Position numbers and translations under genes: made by a program. DNA of 64,000 nucleotides from NCBI GenBank assembly GCA_037349315.1, contig JBAIAC010000023.1:40039501-40103500 (forward strand). The letters run 5' to 3'. The notes beneath the pieces were generated by a model that was not told where the DNA came from, searched no databases, and was given only the letters and a program-made list of their open reading frames with translations. This document shows positions 54,560 through 64,000 of the stretch, piece after piece. The first letter of the stretch is position 1. Each line of letters begins with the position of its first letter. Source of the DNA: Chelydra serpentina (taxonomy: Eukaryota > Chordata > Testudines > Chelydridae).

Positions 54560-54735
54560 ACATAGTGCGTGGTGAGGCAGCAGTGCTGCTGCGAAGGATC
54601 AGGAGGTTAGAGTGGATCACAAATGGAATGAGTCAACAATGTGATGCACTTGTGCAAAAGGTTAATATAATTCTGGGGTTTATTAATAGGAGTGTTGTAC
54701 GTAAGACCCAGGAGGTAATTGTCCTGCTCTACTCC
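54560..54735 (+). mobile_element. CR1 LINE fragment, left part
   Basis: Encodes a broken phrase including CDALVQKVNIILGFINRS followed by TQEVIVLLYS, typical of the CR1 ORF just before its PHLEYCVQ motif. The gypsy element interrupts it at 54736, and it continues at 59180. Confidence 0.75.
54731..54735. repeat. gypsy target-site duplication, left
   Basis: ACTCC, repeated exactly at 59180-59184. Confidence 0.9.
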
Positions 54736-55143
54736 TGTCACGGAGTATAGGGGAGTCCGGCCCTGCACCCCTCTTCCCCGGATTCACTGGGAGTCTCAGC
54801 CAGCCAGTAGAACAGAAGGTTTATTAGAGATGCCAGGAACACAGTCCAACCAGAGCTTGTCAGTACATCCAGGACCCCTCAGTCGGGTCCTTCCGGGGGG
54901 CAGGGAGCTTAGACCCCAGCCTGGGGCTCCCTGCATTTCGCCCCGCAGCTCCACCTGGGCCAGGGAGGCCAGACCCTGTCTGCCCCCCTCCCTTCCTCTC
55001 CCAAGCCAGCACACAAACTCCCAGCCAAAGGTGTCACCTCCCAACCCCCGTCCTGGCTCATGTTACAGCCCCAGGTAAAGTCTCACATTTCCAATGCAGC
55101 CTTTCCCTCAGGTCAGATCCATCTCGCTCTCTACTCCGTCACA
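54736..55143 (-). repeat. gypsy LTR (3' LTR in element sense), 408 bp
   Basis: Begins TGTCACGGAG and ends CTCCGTCACA. It is the same length as, and by eye identical to, the copy at 58772-59179. On the minus strand an AATAAA (complement at 54820-54825) is the likely poly(A) signal. Confidence 0.95.
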
Positions 55144-55156
55144 TCTCTCCCCCCTT
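55144..55156 (-). promoter_or_regulatory. gypsy polypurine tract
   Basis: Minus strand AAGGGGGGAGAGA directly precedes the 3' LTR, the usual site for plus-strand DNA priming. Confidence 0.85.
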
Positions 55157-55185
55157 CGAGACCGAACTGAGCGGGGTCACTTTAG

Positions 55186-58100
55186 CTAGTGACCTGGGGA
55201 AGTTCGAACCCGGTCACACCAGGCCGTTACAGTTCGACGAGCTCCCTTAGGTCGGGTGGGCTGGATGGCACCCGCAGGCCGCATGTGGGAAGGTTTATGC
55301 GGCCCGTGCCCTTTTCCCATCCCAAAACCCCTGGGGTTCAAGCTGAGATCAGGTCTTTTCCCAGGGCTCCAGTCTGGAGGGCTGTAGTTCGGGCTCTCTT
55401 GGTTAAGAGCCTCCCTCTTGATCTGGTCCCCTCTCTGACCACGTGTCTGTGTCACCAGCCGCTCGGCATCGGCCCCTTTTCCTGGATGCAGCCACGTCGG
55501 GGCGAAGTGGTGAATATACACTGTAAAGCGCCACCCAAATAGATCTGGCTGCTGCTTCTTAAGGGCCTGCCCCATGGCCAGGCATTCCCTCTCTATGGCC
55601 GGACCGTTCTGCCTCCAGGGCAGCAGCTCCTTGCTCAGATACCCGATGGGGCGTCTCCCCCGCTTCGCATAGGCCTGCATCAGCACCACGCCCAGCCCTG
55701 TGTCTGAGGCTTTGGTGAACACTGTACAGGGCTTGGCCCCGTCTGGGTTTACTCGATCTATAGGGCCCTGGATTAGAGCCTCCTTCAGCGCACAGAGAGC
55801 CCTCTGGCCCTGCTCGGTCCAGACTGCCTCGTCTGGCTTCCTCTTCTTACCTAGCTCTGTGATGGGGGCAGCTAGGGAGCTAAAGGGGGGTACAAACCTC
55901 TGGTGGGACCCCGCCATCCCGCTAAAGGCCTGGCCCTGTTTCTTGGTCTGGGGAACAGGCCAATCTCTGATCGCCTCCGCCTTGGCCAGCCCTGGGCTGT
56001 TGAATGACTGGTTCACCTCTAAAGCCAGCCTGTCCTTGGCCTCTCTCTCCAGGTTCTGGGCTCTTTTCCCAGTTACTCTGAATGGGGGACACCTGATGGA
56101 AGGATGGGCTCCCATCTCAGGGGAGAGATCCATCAGGGGGTCTTCCCCATTCTCCTCCCAATTGTCCCTTACCGGTTCTAGGGGTCCCCTTACTCTCCTC
56201 CCATACCACAGCTTGAAAGGGAAGCCCCCTGGTGATTCCTGGGGCACTTCCTTGTGCCATCGGTGGGGCAGGTACTTGTCCCAGTCCTGTGGATGCTGAT
56301 TGATGCAAGTCTTCAGCATCAGCCTCATGGTCCCCTGAACTCTCTCCACCAGCCCATTGCACTGGGGATGATATGCTGAGGCCCAACTGTGCCGGACCCC
56401 ACATTTCTCCCACAAGCACCGGAGCAGGGCCGACATGAAGTTGGACCCTTGGTCTGTCAGGACTTCCTTGGGGAACCCCACTCGGCTGAAAATGGTCAGC
56501 AGCGCATCCGCCACGGTGTCTGCTTCAATGGAGGATAAGGGTACCGCCTCGGGGTAGCGGGTGGCAAAATCTACCACCACCCGAATGTACTTCTTCCCCG
56601 ACTGGGTTGCCCTGCTGGGGGGGCCCACCCCATTCATAGCCACCTTCTGGAAAGGTTCCTCCCTGAGGGGCAGGGACCTCCAGGGATCTTCTCCCTTACC
56701 CTGGACCAGGTATAATAGCCGGTGATGATACTTCGGGTGCCCCACCGGCTGCCTCCTGATTCCCCGCAGTTCTACTTCCCCTTGGGAAGCCCATTCCCGG
56801 CACAGGAATTCCTTCTCCCACAGGGATCTGTCTCTGCAGTCTTCCCCAAGGGGGTTTGCAGCGCTGTGGCCAGCAAGTTCCCTTAGCTTCTCCAAAGCGG
56901 GATCCCTCTGCAGCTCACTGGCCAGGCCTGGGGTCACGGCCCCACTGAGCCCTGTCCCTGGTGGCTCCCTCCCTGCCGTGGAATCACTTCCCGGCAGCAC
57001 CTCTGGACCAGGCAAGCCTGGTTGGCAGCCGTCCTGCCCTGCCTGTGTGTTCCCCCACTCAGCTGGGGTCTCTGCTCCCCCCGGGCTCAGCGCTGCCCTG
57101 GCTGTCCCTGTGGGGCCAGGCAGCGAGCTCGCTGCTTTGGTCACAGCATCAGAGCCAGCGTGAGCCACCTCTCCAGTGTGCAGGGGGGTGGGGAGCATCT
57201 CTCTGACCCACCCCGCCCTAGGGGTCTGGTTACAGTCAGGCAGGTAACCGGGGCCTGGCAGCTCCTCCCCCCTGCCAGCCAGGTCATTTGCATTTTCACT
57301 GACCATTTCCCTCTTAGCCAATTGGTTTCCTGAGTTCAAATTCAAATCCTCGGCCGTTACAGGGCCTGGATCCTGTCCCAAAGATACACAGTCACCCCCC
57401 AACAGCACCTCACCGCTGATATCCTGGAGACCCCCAACCACCAGCCAGCCCGACCCCTCCTGGGTCTGCACAGGGATCTGGGCCATAGGCAGGGCGAATG
57501 GGTCCGTCCCTGGGACCCTCACCCAGGTCACACAGCCCCCCAGCAGCTGGTGGGGGTGCACCACCCGGGGCCTGACCACAATTCTCTCTGTCCCGGGGTC
57601 TTGCCACCCCCCGAATGTCTCTCCATTGACCATCAGCTTCCGCTTCCACTGGGGGTCCATAGGGCTTGAGTCCAGGGCCAGGAGTGGAAATCCGTCCACC
57701 ATCCCACCCTTCTGGCTGGTGGAGTTTATGGCCGTGGGACCCAGCAAGGGGGTTAGATCCCGGGGCTTTTCCGCAGGGTCTCCCTGGTTCCAATCACCAG
57801 CCTGCTCCAAGGCAGTGAGGTGGGCCTCCACATCCCCACCCTCCTTAACCAGGGGCAGCAATTTAGGATCGAGGTTCCCTGCGGAGCTGGCACCCCGGGA
57901 TCTGTCCCCACTTACCCCTGGCCAGTCCCCCATGCCTCTCAGTTCCACCACCGCAAGTTCACGCTGCTGCTTCTTCTGTAGGTCTTTCTCGGGCTCTTGC
58001 TGTCTCTCACCGTCCTCTTGCTCTCTCGGACTCAGCTCCAGTCCCATCCGTCTCCCATCCCCTGCTGGGGAACCCGATCGTGAAGACCCCCGTCTGGTTG

Positions 58101-58311
58101 GGGACCAGACTCTTGGGGATGCCAGGCTATCACTCCAGCTGCTCCCAGATCCTGCTGTAGCCCCATTGGGGTCAGAAATCTGCTCCCTGGAATGGTCATC
58201 TTCCTCCAGCCGCGTGATTAACTGGGCTTTAGTGAGCTTTCCAATGGGTATCCCTCTCTTTTTGCACAGGGTTACAATGCTCTTCTTAAGGAGAAGGCGA
58301 TACGCCATCAC
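55186..58311 (-). CDS. gypsy gag-pol-derived ORF, rearranged and catalytically altered (1041 codons)
   Basis: Residues 1-185: gag-like, with a SAP-like basic helix region (about 8-38) and a low-complexity stretch. 225-308: protease-like segment with DPG (238-240) at the place of the catalytic D-T/S-G. 310-530: linker without known motif; the zinc-binding part of integrase is not recognisable. 553-715: integrase core; the first catalytic Asp position is Asn560, whereas Asp620 (DQGSNF) and Glu656 (NGLVERV) remain. 776-850: the end of the reverse-transcriptase/connection region (IRDWPVPQTKKQGQAF). 860-945: RNase H-like, with Lys867 and His934 at two expected Asp positions and Glu907 kept. The YxDD-bearing reverse-transcriptase core is absent. 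The ORF is open throughout. Whether it is translated, or open only by chance after recent insertion, cannot be told. Confidence 0.85.
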   Translation of the reverse strand: MMAYRLLLKKSIVTLCKKRGIPIGKLTKAQLITRLEEDDHSREQISDPNGATAGSGSSWSDSLASPRVWSPTRRGSSRSGSPAGDGRRMGLELSPREQEDGERQQEPEKDLQKKQQRELAVVELRGMGDWPGVSGDRSRGASSAGNLDPKLLPLVKEGGDVEAHLTALEQAGDWNQGDPAEKPRDLTPLLGPTAINSTSQKGGMVDGFPLLALDSSPMDPQWKRKLMVNGETFGGWQDPGTERIVVRPRVVHPHQLLGGCVTWVRVPGTDPFALPMAQIPVQTQEGSGWLVVGGLQDISGEVLLGGDCVSLGQDPGPVTAEDLNLNSGNQLAKREMVSENANDLAGRGEELPGPGYLPDCNQTPRAGWVREMLPTPLHTGEVAHAGSDAVTKAASSLPGPTGTARAALSPGGAETPAEWGNTQAGQDGCQPGLPGPEVLPGSDSTAGREPPGTGLSGAVTPGLASELQRDPALEKLRELAGHSAANPLGEDCRDRSLWEKEFLCREWASQGEVELRGIRRQPVGHPKYHHRLLYLVQGKGEDPWRSLPLREEPFQKVAMNGVGPPSRATQSGKKYIRVVVDFATRYPEAVPLSSIEADTVADALLTIFSRVGFPKEVLTDQGSNFMSALLRCLWEKCGVRHSWASAYHPQCNGLVERVQGTMRLMLKTCINQHPQDWDKYLPHRWHKEVPQESPGGFPFKLWYGRRVRGPLEPVRDNWEENGEDPLMDLSPEMGAHPSIRCPPFRVTGKRAQNLEREAKDRLALEVNQSFNSPGLAKAEAIRDWPVPQTKKQGQAFSGMAGSHQRFVPPFSSLAAPITELGKKRKPDEAVWTEQGQRALCALKEALIQGPIDRVNPDGAKPCTVFTKASDTGLGVVLMQAYAKRGRRPIGYLSKELLPWRQNGPAIERECLAMGQALKKQQPDLFGWRFTVYIHHFAPTWLHPGKGADAERLVTQTRGQRGDQIKREALNQESPNYSPPDWSPGKRPDLSLNPRGFGMGKGHGPHKPSHMRPAGAIQPTRPKGARRTVTAWCDRVRTSPGH

Positions 58312-58751
58312 TTCACTGCTCCCAAGTTTGCTGTGGACTTGCAGGCCTGTGTGCTCTTAGCTCCCCACGGTTTCCAGGAAGAACCCCAAGTGTGCCAGCC
58401 CTTCTCCAGGTCACCGCCTCTTTGCCAGGGTCGAGCTGCAGCTCCTGCACCCCTGGGTCCACTCACGGCACCCCCAGGGGAACCCTGTCACTGCAAAATT
58501 CCTTCTCTCTCCCAGGGCCAAGCCGCAGGCTCCTCCGCCCCTGGGACTGCTCACTGTAGCCCCCAGGGGGACCCCCTCATTGCACAGTCCTTCTCGCTGG
58601 ACACACACTCCCAGGGGTTAAGCGTAGCTCCTCCGCTCCCCGAAACCGCTCCTCCGTGAGCCTTCAGCACGCCTGGTCCTCGTTAGCACCCCTTCGTTCT
58701 ACTGCTCCCCAGTTACTTACTGCAGGAAGCGCCGTTCACGGGGTGCAGAAC

Positions 58752-58769
58752 ATCCCACCGCTGCCACCA
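58752..58769 (-). promoter_or_regulatory. gypsy primer-binding site (tRNA-Leu type)
   Basis: Minus strand TGGTGGCAGCGGTGGGAT lies two bases inside the 5' LTR and is complementary to the 3' end of a vertebrate tRNA-Leu (…ATCCCACCGCTGCCACCA as I recall it) over 18 bases. Confidence 0.8.
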
Positions 58770-58771
58770 GT

Positions 58772-59179
58772 TGTCACGGAGTATAGGGGAGTCCGGCCCT
58801 GCACCCCTCTTCCCCGGATTCACTGGGAGTCTCAGCCAGCCAGTAGAACAGAAGGTTTATTAGAGATGCCAGGAACACAGTCCAACCAGAGCTTGTCAGT
58901 ACATCCAGGACCCCTCAGTCGGGTCCTTCCGGGGGGCAGGGAGCTTAGACCCCAGCCTGGGGCTCCCTGCATTTCGCCCCGCAGCTCCACCTGGGCCAGG
59001 GAGGCCAGACCCTGTCTGCCCCCCTCCCTTCCTCTCCCAAGCCAGCACACAAACTCCCAGCCAAAGGTGTCACCTCCCAACCCCCGTCCTGGCTCATGTT
59101 ACAGCCCCAGGTAAAGTCTCACATTTCCAATGCAGCCTTTCCCTCAGGTCAGATCCATCTCGCTCTCTACTCCGTCACA
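58772..59179 (-). repeat. gypsy LTR (5' LTR in element sense), 408 bp
   Basis: TG..CA-bounded partner of the LTR at 54736-55143; I found no difference between the two by eye. The spacer between the ORF start (58311) and the primer site holds no frame of its own that I recognise. Confidence 0.95.
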
Positions 59180-59895
59180 ACTCCGCACCGATGTGACCTC
59201 AGCTGGAGCACTGTGTCCAGGTCTGGGTACCACACGTTTGGAAAGATGTGGGCAAATTGGAGAGAGTCCAGAGGAGCCCAATAAAAATTATAAGAAAGGT
59301 CAGATTTTCTAAACCTATGAGGAAAGGCTAAAAAACTGGCCTGTTTAGTCTAGAAAAAAGAAGGTGGAGAGGGGATCTGACAACAGTCTTCAAATATGTT
59401 CAGGGCTGATATAAAGAGGACTGTGATCAATTGTCCTCCATGTCCGCTGAAGGTCGGACAAGAAGCAATGGGCTTAGTCTGCAGCAAGGGAGATTTAGGT
59501 TAGATAATAGGAAAAACTCTCTAACTCTATGAGTAGTTATGCTCTGGAATAGGCTTCCAAGGGAGGTTGTGGTATCGCCATAGACACACAAACTTTAAGG
59601 CCAGAAGGGACCATTGGGATAATCTAATCTGACCTCCTGCACATTGCCGGCTACAGACGCTCACCCACCCACTCCTGTGACAGACCCCTGACCTCTGGCT
59701 GAGTTACTGAAGTCCTCAGATCATGATTTAAAGACTTTACATTACAGAGAATCCATCACTGGAGGTTTTTAAGAACAGGCTGAAGAAACACCTGTCAGGG
59801 ATGGTCTTGGTTTTCTTGGTCCTGCCTCAGCACAGGAGGTTGGACTGGATGGCTTCTCGCGGTCCCTTGCAGCCTATGTTTCTATGATTCTGTAT
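59180..59895 (+). mobile_element. CR1 LINE fragment, right part and 3' end
   Basis: Continues the CR1 frame across the gypsy insertion (phrases corresponding to MRKG, FSLEKRRWRGDL), and ends with the CR1 3' tail 'ttggactggatggcttctcg', 'tctatgattctgt'. The part before 59578 and the part after about 59751 are contiguous in CR1 once the small insertion between them is removed. Confidence 0.8.
59579..59751. mobile_element. small dispersed repeat inserted in the CR1 tail
   Basis: Contains 'aggccagaagggaccattg' and 'atctaatctgacctcctgca', a phrase very common in turtle and crocodile DNA. It splits the CR1 phrase 'tctccatcactggagg', so it is a second insertion in the same CR1. Confidence 0.6.
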
Positions 59896-62800
59896 CACTG
59901 CAGCTGTAGCCAGAAAGGGTGTGTGAAAAGACCCAAACACCTTCCCAATAGGACCAATTACAGGGATCCGGAAGGCCCAGCAGACTTTGGTCTACAGTGC
60001 AGCCCAGGTCAGTAATGATTGATTGGTGTTCCCATCTGATAGCTGTTAGATGGCTGCCAAGTGACAGAGCTGGTGGGTTCTGAGTCCAGTTCCTTGTGGG
60101 ACAGATACCATCACTGCTGTTGGCCCCTGTTTATTTGGATTTAGAGAAACATTACAAATGCCAATCCCAGCCTCTGGGGCTCTGGCTGCCAATGACAAAT
60201 GCAACCCTTACCCAATAAACTCAACACAAGCCAGCAGTGAATCCCACGCCCACACCAGAGCACTCTTAATTGGCAAGAACTTATCCCAGAACAAATCCAC
60301 CCAAGGCTTAGGCTCCCACAAGAATCACAAATGCCTACTCCAGTAGACTGGGCTTTGCAGTGAGTCCAGAAGGGCAAGAGAGTCCAGCTATTTCAGGCCA
60401 AGGGGAGTGAATGCCAACATTGAGTGCCCCTCTTGAGAGCACTTTGCCAGCAGTCTCTCTTGTTCATGCCCAGTGGAGTCCAGATGACTGTAGCTATGGC
60501 ACAGAGAGGGCATCTCCCCAGGCCACTTAGGGCTTTGTAGGTGAGAACCAACACCTTAAACTCCAAAAGCAATAAGTAGCCAAGTGCAAAGTCCAGAGCA
60601 CAGATGTCATGTGCTCACAGGGGGATACTCCATTTAACCAGCCACTGGTGTCTGTGCTAAGTTCCGCATCTGAATGGATTTAAGGGGCAGCCACGGACCA
60701 TAGAACAAGAGCATTACAGTGGTCCAGGCTAGAGAAAACAGGCAAGAATCATGCCTCAAGGTGCAGGTCACAATTCCCCCAGGCAGACACGAATGGAAAA
60801 TCAGCATCTCTAGCACTACGGCTGCTTGGTCATCTAGAACCCAGCCAGAGCCCCAAGATGCAAGCTTTGGACAAAGCCTGCAGTCCAAATGGCTGATATA
60901 ATCTTAGCCAGATTGCCCAGGTGCCTCCTTTAACTCTCTGTGGTCATATCTGTGTTAAGTCACTACTGGCTCACTCTCATTCATGCCCCAGTCTCTCCCA
61001 CACACCGGGCTGGGAACGAGAGCAACAAAGCTGTGTCTAGCATCCTGATAATGCTCAGCCCTGAATGGCCTCCCAGGCCCATTGAATAAACAGGTGACTG
61101 TGGAGAACCTTGTGGTCCCCACATGAGAGAGCTCTTGGGGCAGAAGAGCAATTGTCCAGCACTACCATCAGAGATCCAGGGATGAAACCACCTATGGGCA
61201 GTCCTGTCCTCTCCCACCAGGGACCACAAAAGTATCACGACCACCTCCTGAGTCATGATATTAAAGGCAGCCAATTGAGTTAATAACATTAGCATGGACC
61301 CAGATTGTCATCCGCTGCCAGATCAGCCACCTGGCTTTGCGCTGGACCCAGGCCGGACAAGATGTGGAGAGCGCGTGACATTTTTGTATTATTTCTATGA
61401 ATAATATCTGTGAACCAGTTTGTCCACGAAGCGTGAAGGGGTTGATTCCTACTCTAGGGACCAGGGGGAGTGGGGATAACTGAATGTCCTGCCGGCATTA
61501 GATCTGGCAGGGTTGGATTTTATTGCATCAGCAGCAGCTGAACGGAATCAACACGTATGAATGGAAAACCCAAGGACTGGACCGTTAACTCCTAACAACT
61601 GGCAGCCAAGAGCGTCCTCCAATTGTCTGCAGGGAAGCAGAGGGGAAAAGTCTTGAGCGGGAGAAACACAGAACGACAGAGACAAGATGGAGTCCAGGAA
61701 GGCAGATGGAGTAATGAGGCCGTTGCTTCTGCCTATATAGGCACTGTTGTAAGCTTGGCTATTCCATGCTCCCCTAAGGGCTGTCAGATGCTGGATCCCA
61801 GGTGACTAAGAATTGCTGCCTTGTTTTGAAAAGGTTGCCCTGCGTCACTGAAAATACTCACTGGTTGCTTGCTCCCTGAAGTCTCCAACAAGCATCTGAA
61901 CTCATTTGGACTCACCGTTGAGAGCACACAGTAACACACAGAGTGTGCCGGAGCCCAGAGGCCCCATCTTGCAGTCGGGGAGCTGCGGAGCTTGCCTTTG
62001 AAAGGGCTAAGCTTAGGGTTTGGCAGGAAGTAGGGGTACTCTCAGAAGTCTGTATAAAGGCCAAGGCAACAGACCCCTGTAGGCCCATGACACAAGGGAA
62101 GTCACAGGAATCCAGATGCTCCAAAAGTTACCTTGCCACAACTCCACTTCCACTCTGTGGCCTGGAGGGGAGGACCCTGCCTCCCTGCCAGCCCCTATGA
62201 GACCCCTGCACCATCCCAGGCTGCTCAGGCACCAGGAAGGGGAAGACCTCCCCCTCGGAACAGAAGGGAAGGAAGCTGCAGAAGTGACTCTTAGATTTGA
62301 CCCCAAGGGAGCTCAGTGGCGGGCTGGCAATTCCCTGCGATGTCTCTGCCCCAAACTCTAACCCCGGGCACTTTACAGAGCTTGACAATAATCAGCCAAG
62401 GAGAGGGAAATGGAGAGGCCAGGAGCGTTGGCAGGCTCTTTTCAGGCGGGATTGGAGGATGGCATTTAATAGAGAGACCTGCTTCTCTCCTGAGATACTT
62501 CAGTCCTTCTCACCAGAGAGTTTTAATAGGCAAGATCATGGGGAGGGCTGGAAAATCTCAGCTGCATCTTGTGCGTCTTCAGAGCCACCCAGGAAGGGAA
62601 TGTCTGAGGAGAGCTATTTCCCTTGGCTTCGTTTATGGCCCACATCAGGGGAGGCCCAGATGAGGGGGCTCCATTGGTAGCCTTCTAGGAGGCCAAGGGC
62701 TGCCTGTGATTTGGCCAAATGGAGGAAGTGGCAATTGCCCTCCTCTTATAACACTGGGGGTGTGGTCTGGGGAGACTATGGAGGAGCACTGAATTCTGGG

Positions 62801-63379
62801 ATAGGTGGTCCCGATGGACCACACTCATATAGTAAAGATGAGTCTGTCCAAACCCTACGAATTGCCACTTCATGGGTTTCATGTGGTCATGCTCTGCTCA
62901 TGCCTGGTCCACATGATCAAATGTTTGTGGGACAGGACCCACAGGAGAGGTTAAGGGGACTGAATATGTACCTGGGCAGGAGGGGAGAGTTCCAGTCATC
63001 ATATCTACTCTAATGTTAGGAAAAGGGGAGAGTTCTCAGCTGTGTGAGGATTCAGCAAGGGGTGATGAACTGAAGGATCATGAACTGGAAAGAACAGATT
63101 ATAATGAAAAATGCCATTCGTCAATATAGGAGGGTCGGGGGTGGGATCACCATTAGGCTATTCCAAGCCAGACTAGAAGAGGGACTAGAGGAGGCCACGT
63201 GCTGGGAATCTGGGTGACCTTAATATCAGTGTGAAATCACTGCTCCAAGGAGCCATGTATCTCTTGGGAGTAAGGGGAGGAGATTGATGCTCATGTTATC
63301 TTGTTAAATCAGCCATCAATAGGCTGTCAGTCAGTTTCAGACGGCAGTTTAAGGCCTTGATCCTAGTCATCAAGGCAAT
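59896..63379. other. gene-free repeat-like DNA
   Basis: No exon or RNA gene supported. 60480-60960 ('ggctttgtaggtgagaacca', 'gcattacagtggtccaggct') looks like an old dispersed repeat of a class I cannot name. The frames seen here carry no known motif. Confidence 0.35.
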
Positions 63380-63640
63380 TAGCGGATCAAGCCCCAGCTA
63401 CACCAAAGACTGAATTTCAGTCTATGAACTGCTGAGGCAGCTGGGCTCTTCTGGAATAAATGCAGGTCAAAAAGCTCAGGACAAAGTGCCTGAGAGCTGG
63501 GGCCAACGTACTCTGTCCCGGGGATCCGGCTAGGGAACAATCTTCCAGAGCAGGGCAAGTGAACCCAGACTCTGACCATCTTTAGGAAACATTGCAAAAC
63601 CTTCCTCTTTGAAAAAGCCTTTTTGCCCTAGCAAGAATGG
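63380..63640 (+). mobile_element. degraded LINE ORF2 C-terminal scrap
   Basis: Frame phrases NNLPEQGK, stop, TQTLTIFRKHCKTFLFEKAF resemble the final residues of LINE (L2/CR1-type) reverse-transcriptase ORFs (pattern WNNLP … FKKxLKTxLF). Interrupted by a stop. From 63641 to the window end nothing is recognised. Confidence 0.45.
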
Positions 63641-64000
63641 CAATCACCGCAACACCCTCTTCCACAGCGTGCCCCTGGCCTCCAAAAATACCCCCACAAA
63701 CAATCACAACCCCTCCCCCAAGCAGAGTTCTAGCCCAGGAAGGGAAAAGACACAGAGCTTCCAGGAAGTCCCCTAAAGACTTTGCTCTTGCTATTTTGTC
63801 AGATGCTTCAGTGATGGGCAGCGGGATAAAGCCCTCAGCCAGAAAGGTTGCCCAGACAAGGCTGCTGTAGGGAAATGGGTTCTGGCTGACATCCTGCTGT
63901 GACGAATGGTGCTACATTTTCACGGGTGCACACACAAGATGCCACAGCACTGGGGCCTTCAGGGATGCCCCCAGAAATTTGTCCCAGGTCGTCAGTCCCT

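Larger units (their letters stand above)
54736..59179 (-). mobile_element. Ty3/gypsy LTR retrotransposon, 4444 bp, probably non-autonomous
   Basis: Complete boundary features: two apparently identical 408-bp LTRs, ACTCC target duplications, a primer-binding site and a polypurine tract in the right places for an element on the minus strand. The single long ORF (55186-58311) has gag-like, protease-like, integrase and RNase H segments, but no reverse-transcriptase core, and integrase comes before RNase H. Active-site residues are altered in protease, integrase and RNase H. Identical LTRs point to a recent insertion, so the copy was probably moved by enzymes of a relative. It landed inside an older CR1 LINE. 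Confidence 0.92.

Noticed and set aside
54719..59114. Two identical 82-codon antisense and 119-152-codon sense frames as a duplicated gene
   Set aside because: They lie wholly or mainly in the two gypsy LTRs, which explains their identity.

Overview
The window reads as a piece of a turtle nuclear genome, most likely a hidden-necked (cryptodire) turtle. The main evidence is three copies of the tRNA-derived 'Pol III/SINE' typical of cryptodires (29212-29387, 52709-52887, 54121-54280), several CR1 LINE pieces, and many hAT-type and other terminal-inverted-repeat elements in a GC-rich, repeat-rich background. Coding sequence is split into short exons with GT..AG borders, so long open frames here are mostly repeats rather than genes.

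Two protein-coding genes can be assembled, both on the + strand. (1) ECE2, endothelin-converting enzyme 2, has 19 coding exons from 4097 to 30132. The exon phases join without a break into a 770-residue type II membrane zinc metallopeptidase of the M13 (neprilysin) family. (2) A divergent MUL1-type mitochondrial E3 ubiquitin ligase has 4 coding exons from 36443 to 39297 and 350 residues. Human ECE1 and MUL1 lie close together on 1p36, while human ECE2 lies on 3q27. An ECE2 gene next to a second MUL1-type gene therefore looks like the other half of an ancient duplicated block. The genes have no obvious joint function; the link is one of ancestry.

Layout. 1-1604: DNA-transposon remnants, including a 1.08-kb hAT derivative. 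1863-3595: a TG-rich minisatellite running directly into the ECE2 CpG-island promoter (about 3596-4180), which holds a small upstream ORF. 4097-30132: ECE2, whose introns carry six further tandem arrays with different units (41, 53, 52, 62, irregular, and about 59 bp), the largest being 3 kb with a 756-bp higher-order period. They also carry hAT elements, a TA-flanked MITE, a CR1 scrap and candidate CTCF, RFX and ZNF143 sites. 31.6-35.9 kb: intergenic repeats including a solo LTR. 35.9-40.6 kb: the MUL1-like gene with a CpG promoter containing three ZNF143-type motifs. 40.6-54.5 kb: intergenic DNA with repeats and no gene I can support. 54.56-59.9 kb: a CR1 LINE broken by a complete-looking Ty3/gypsy retrotransposon (identical 408-bp LTRs, ACTCC target duplication, tRNA-Leu primer site, 1041-codon ORF) and by a second small repeat. 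59.9-64 kb: degraded repeats.

The most unusual items are the MUL1 paralogue beside ECE2; the gypsy element, whose single ORF places integrase before RNase H, lacks the reverse-transcriptase core and has altered active-site residues although its LTRs look identical; and the minisatellite-filled ECE2 introns with arrayed CTCF-like motifs. I saw no CRISPR, defence or operon-like system, and none is expected in this kind of DNA.
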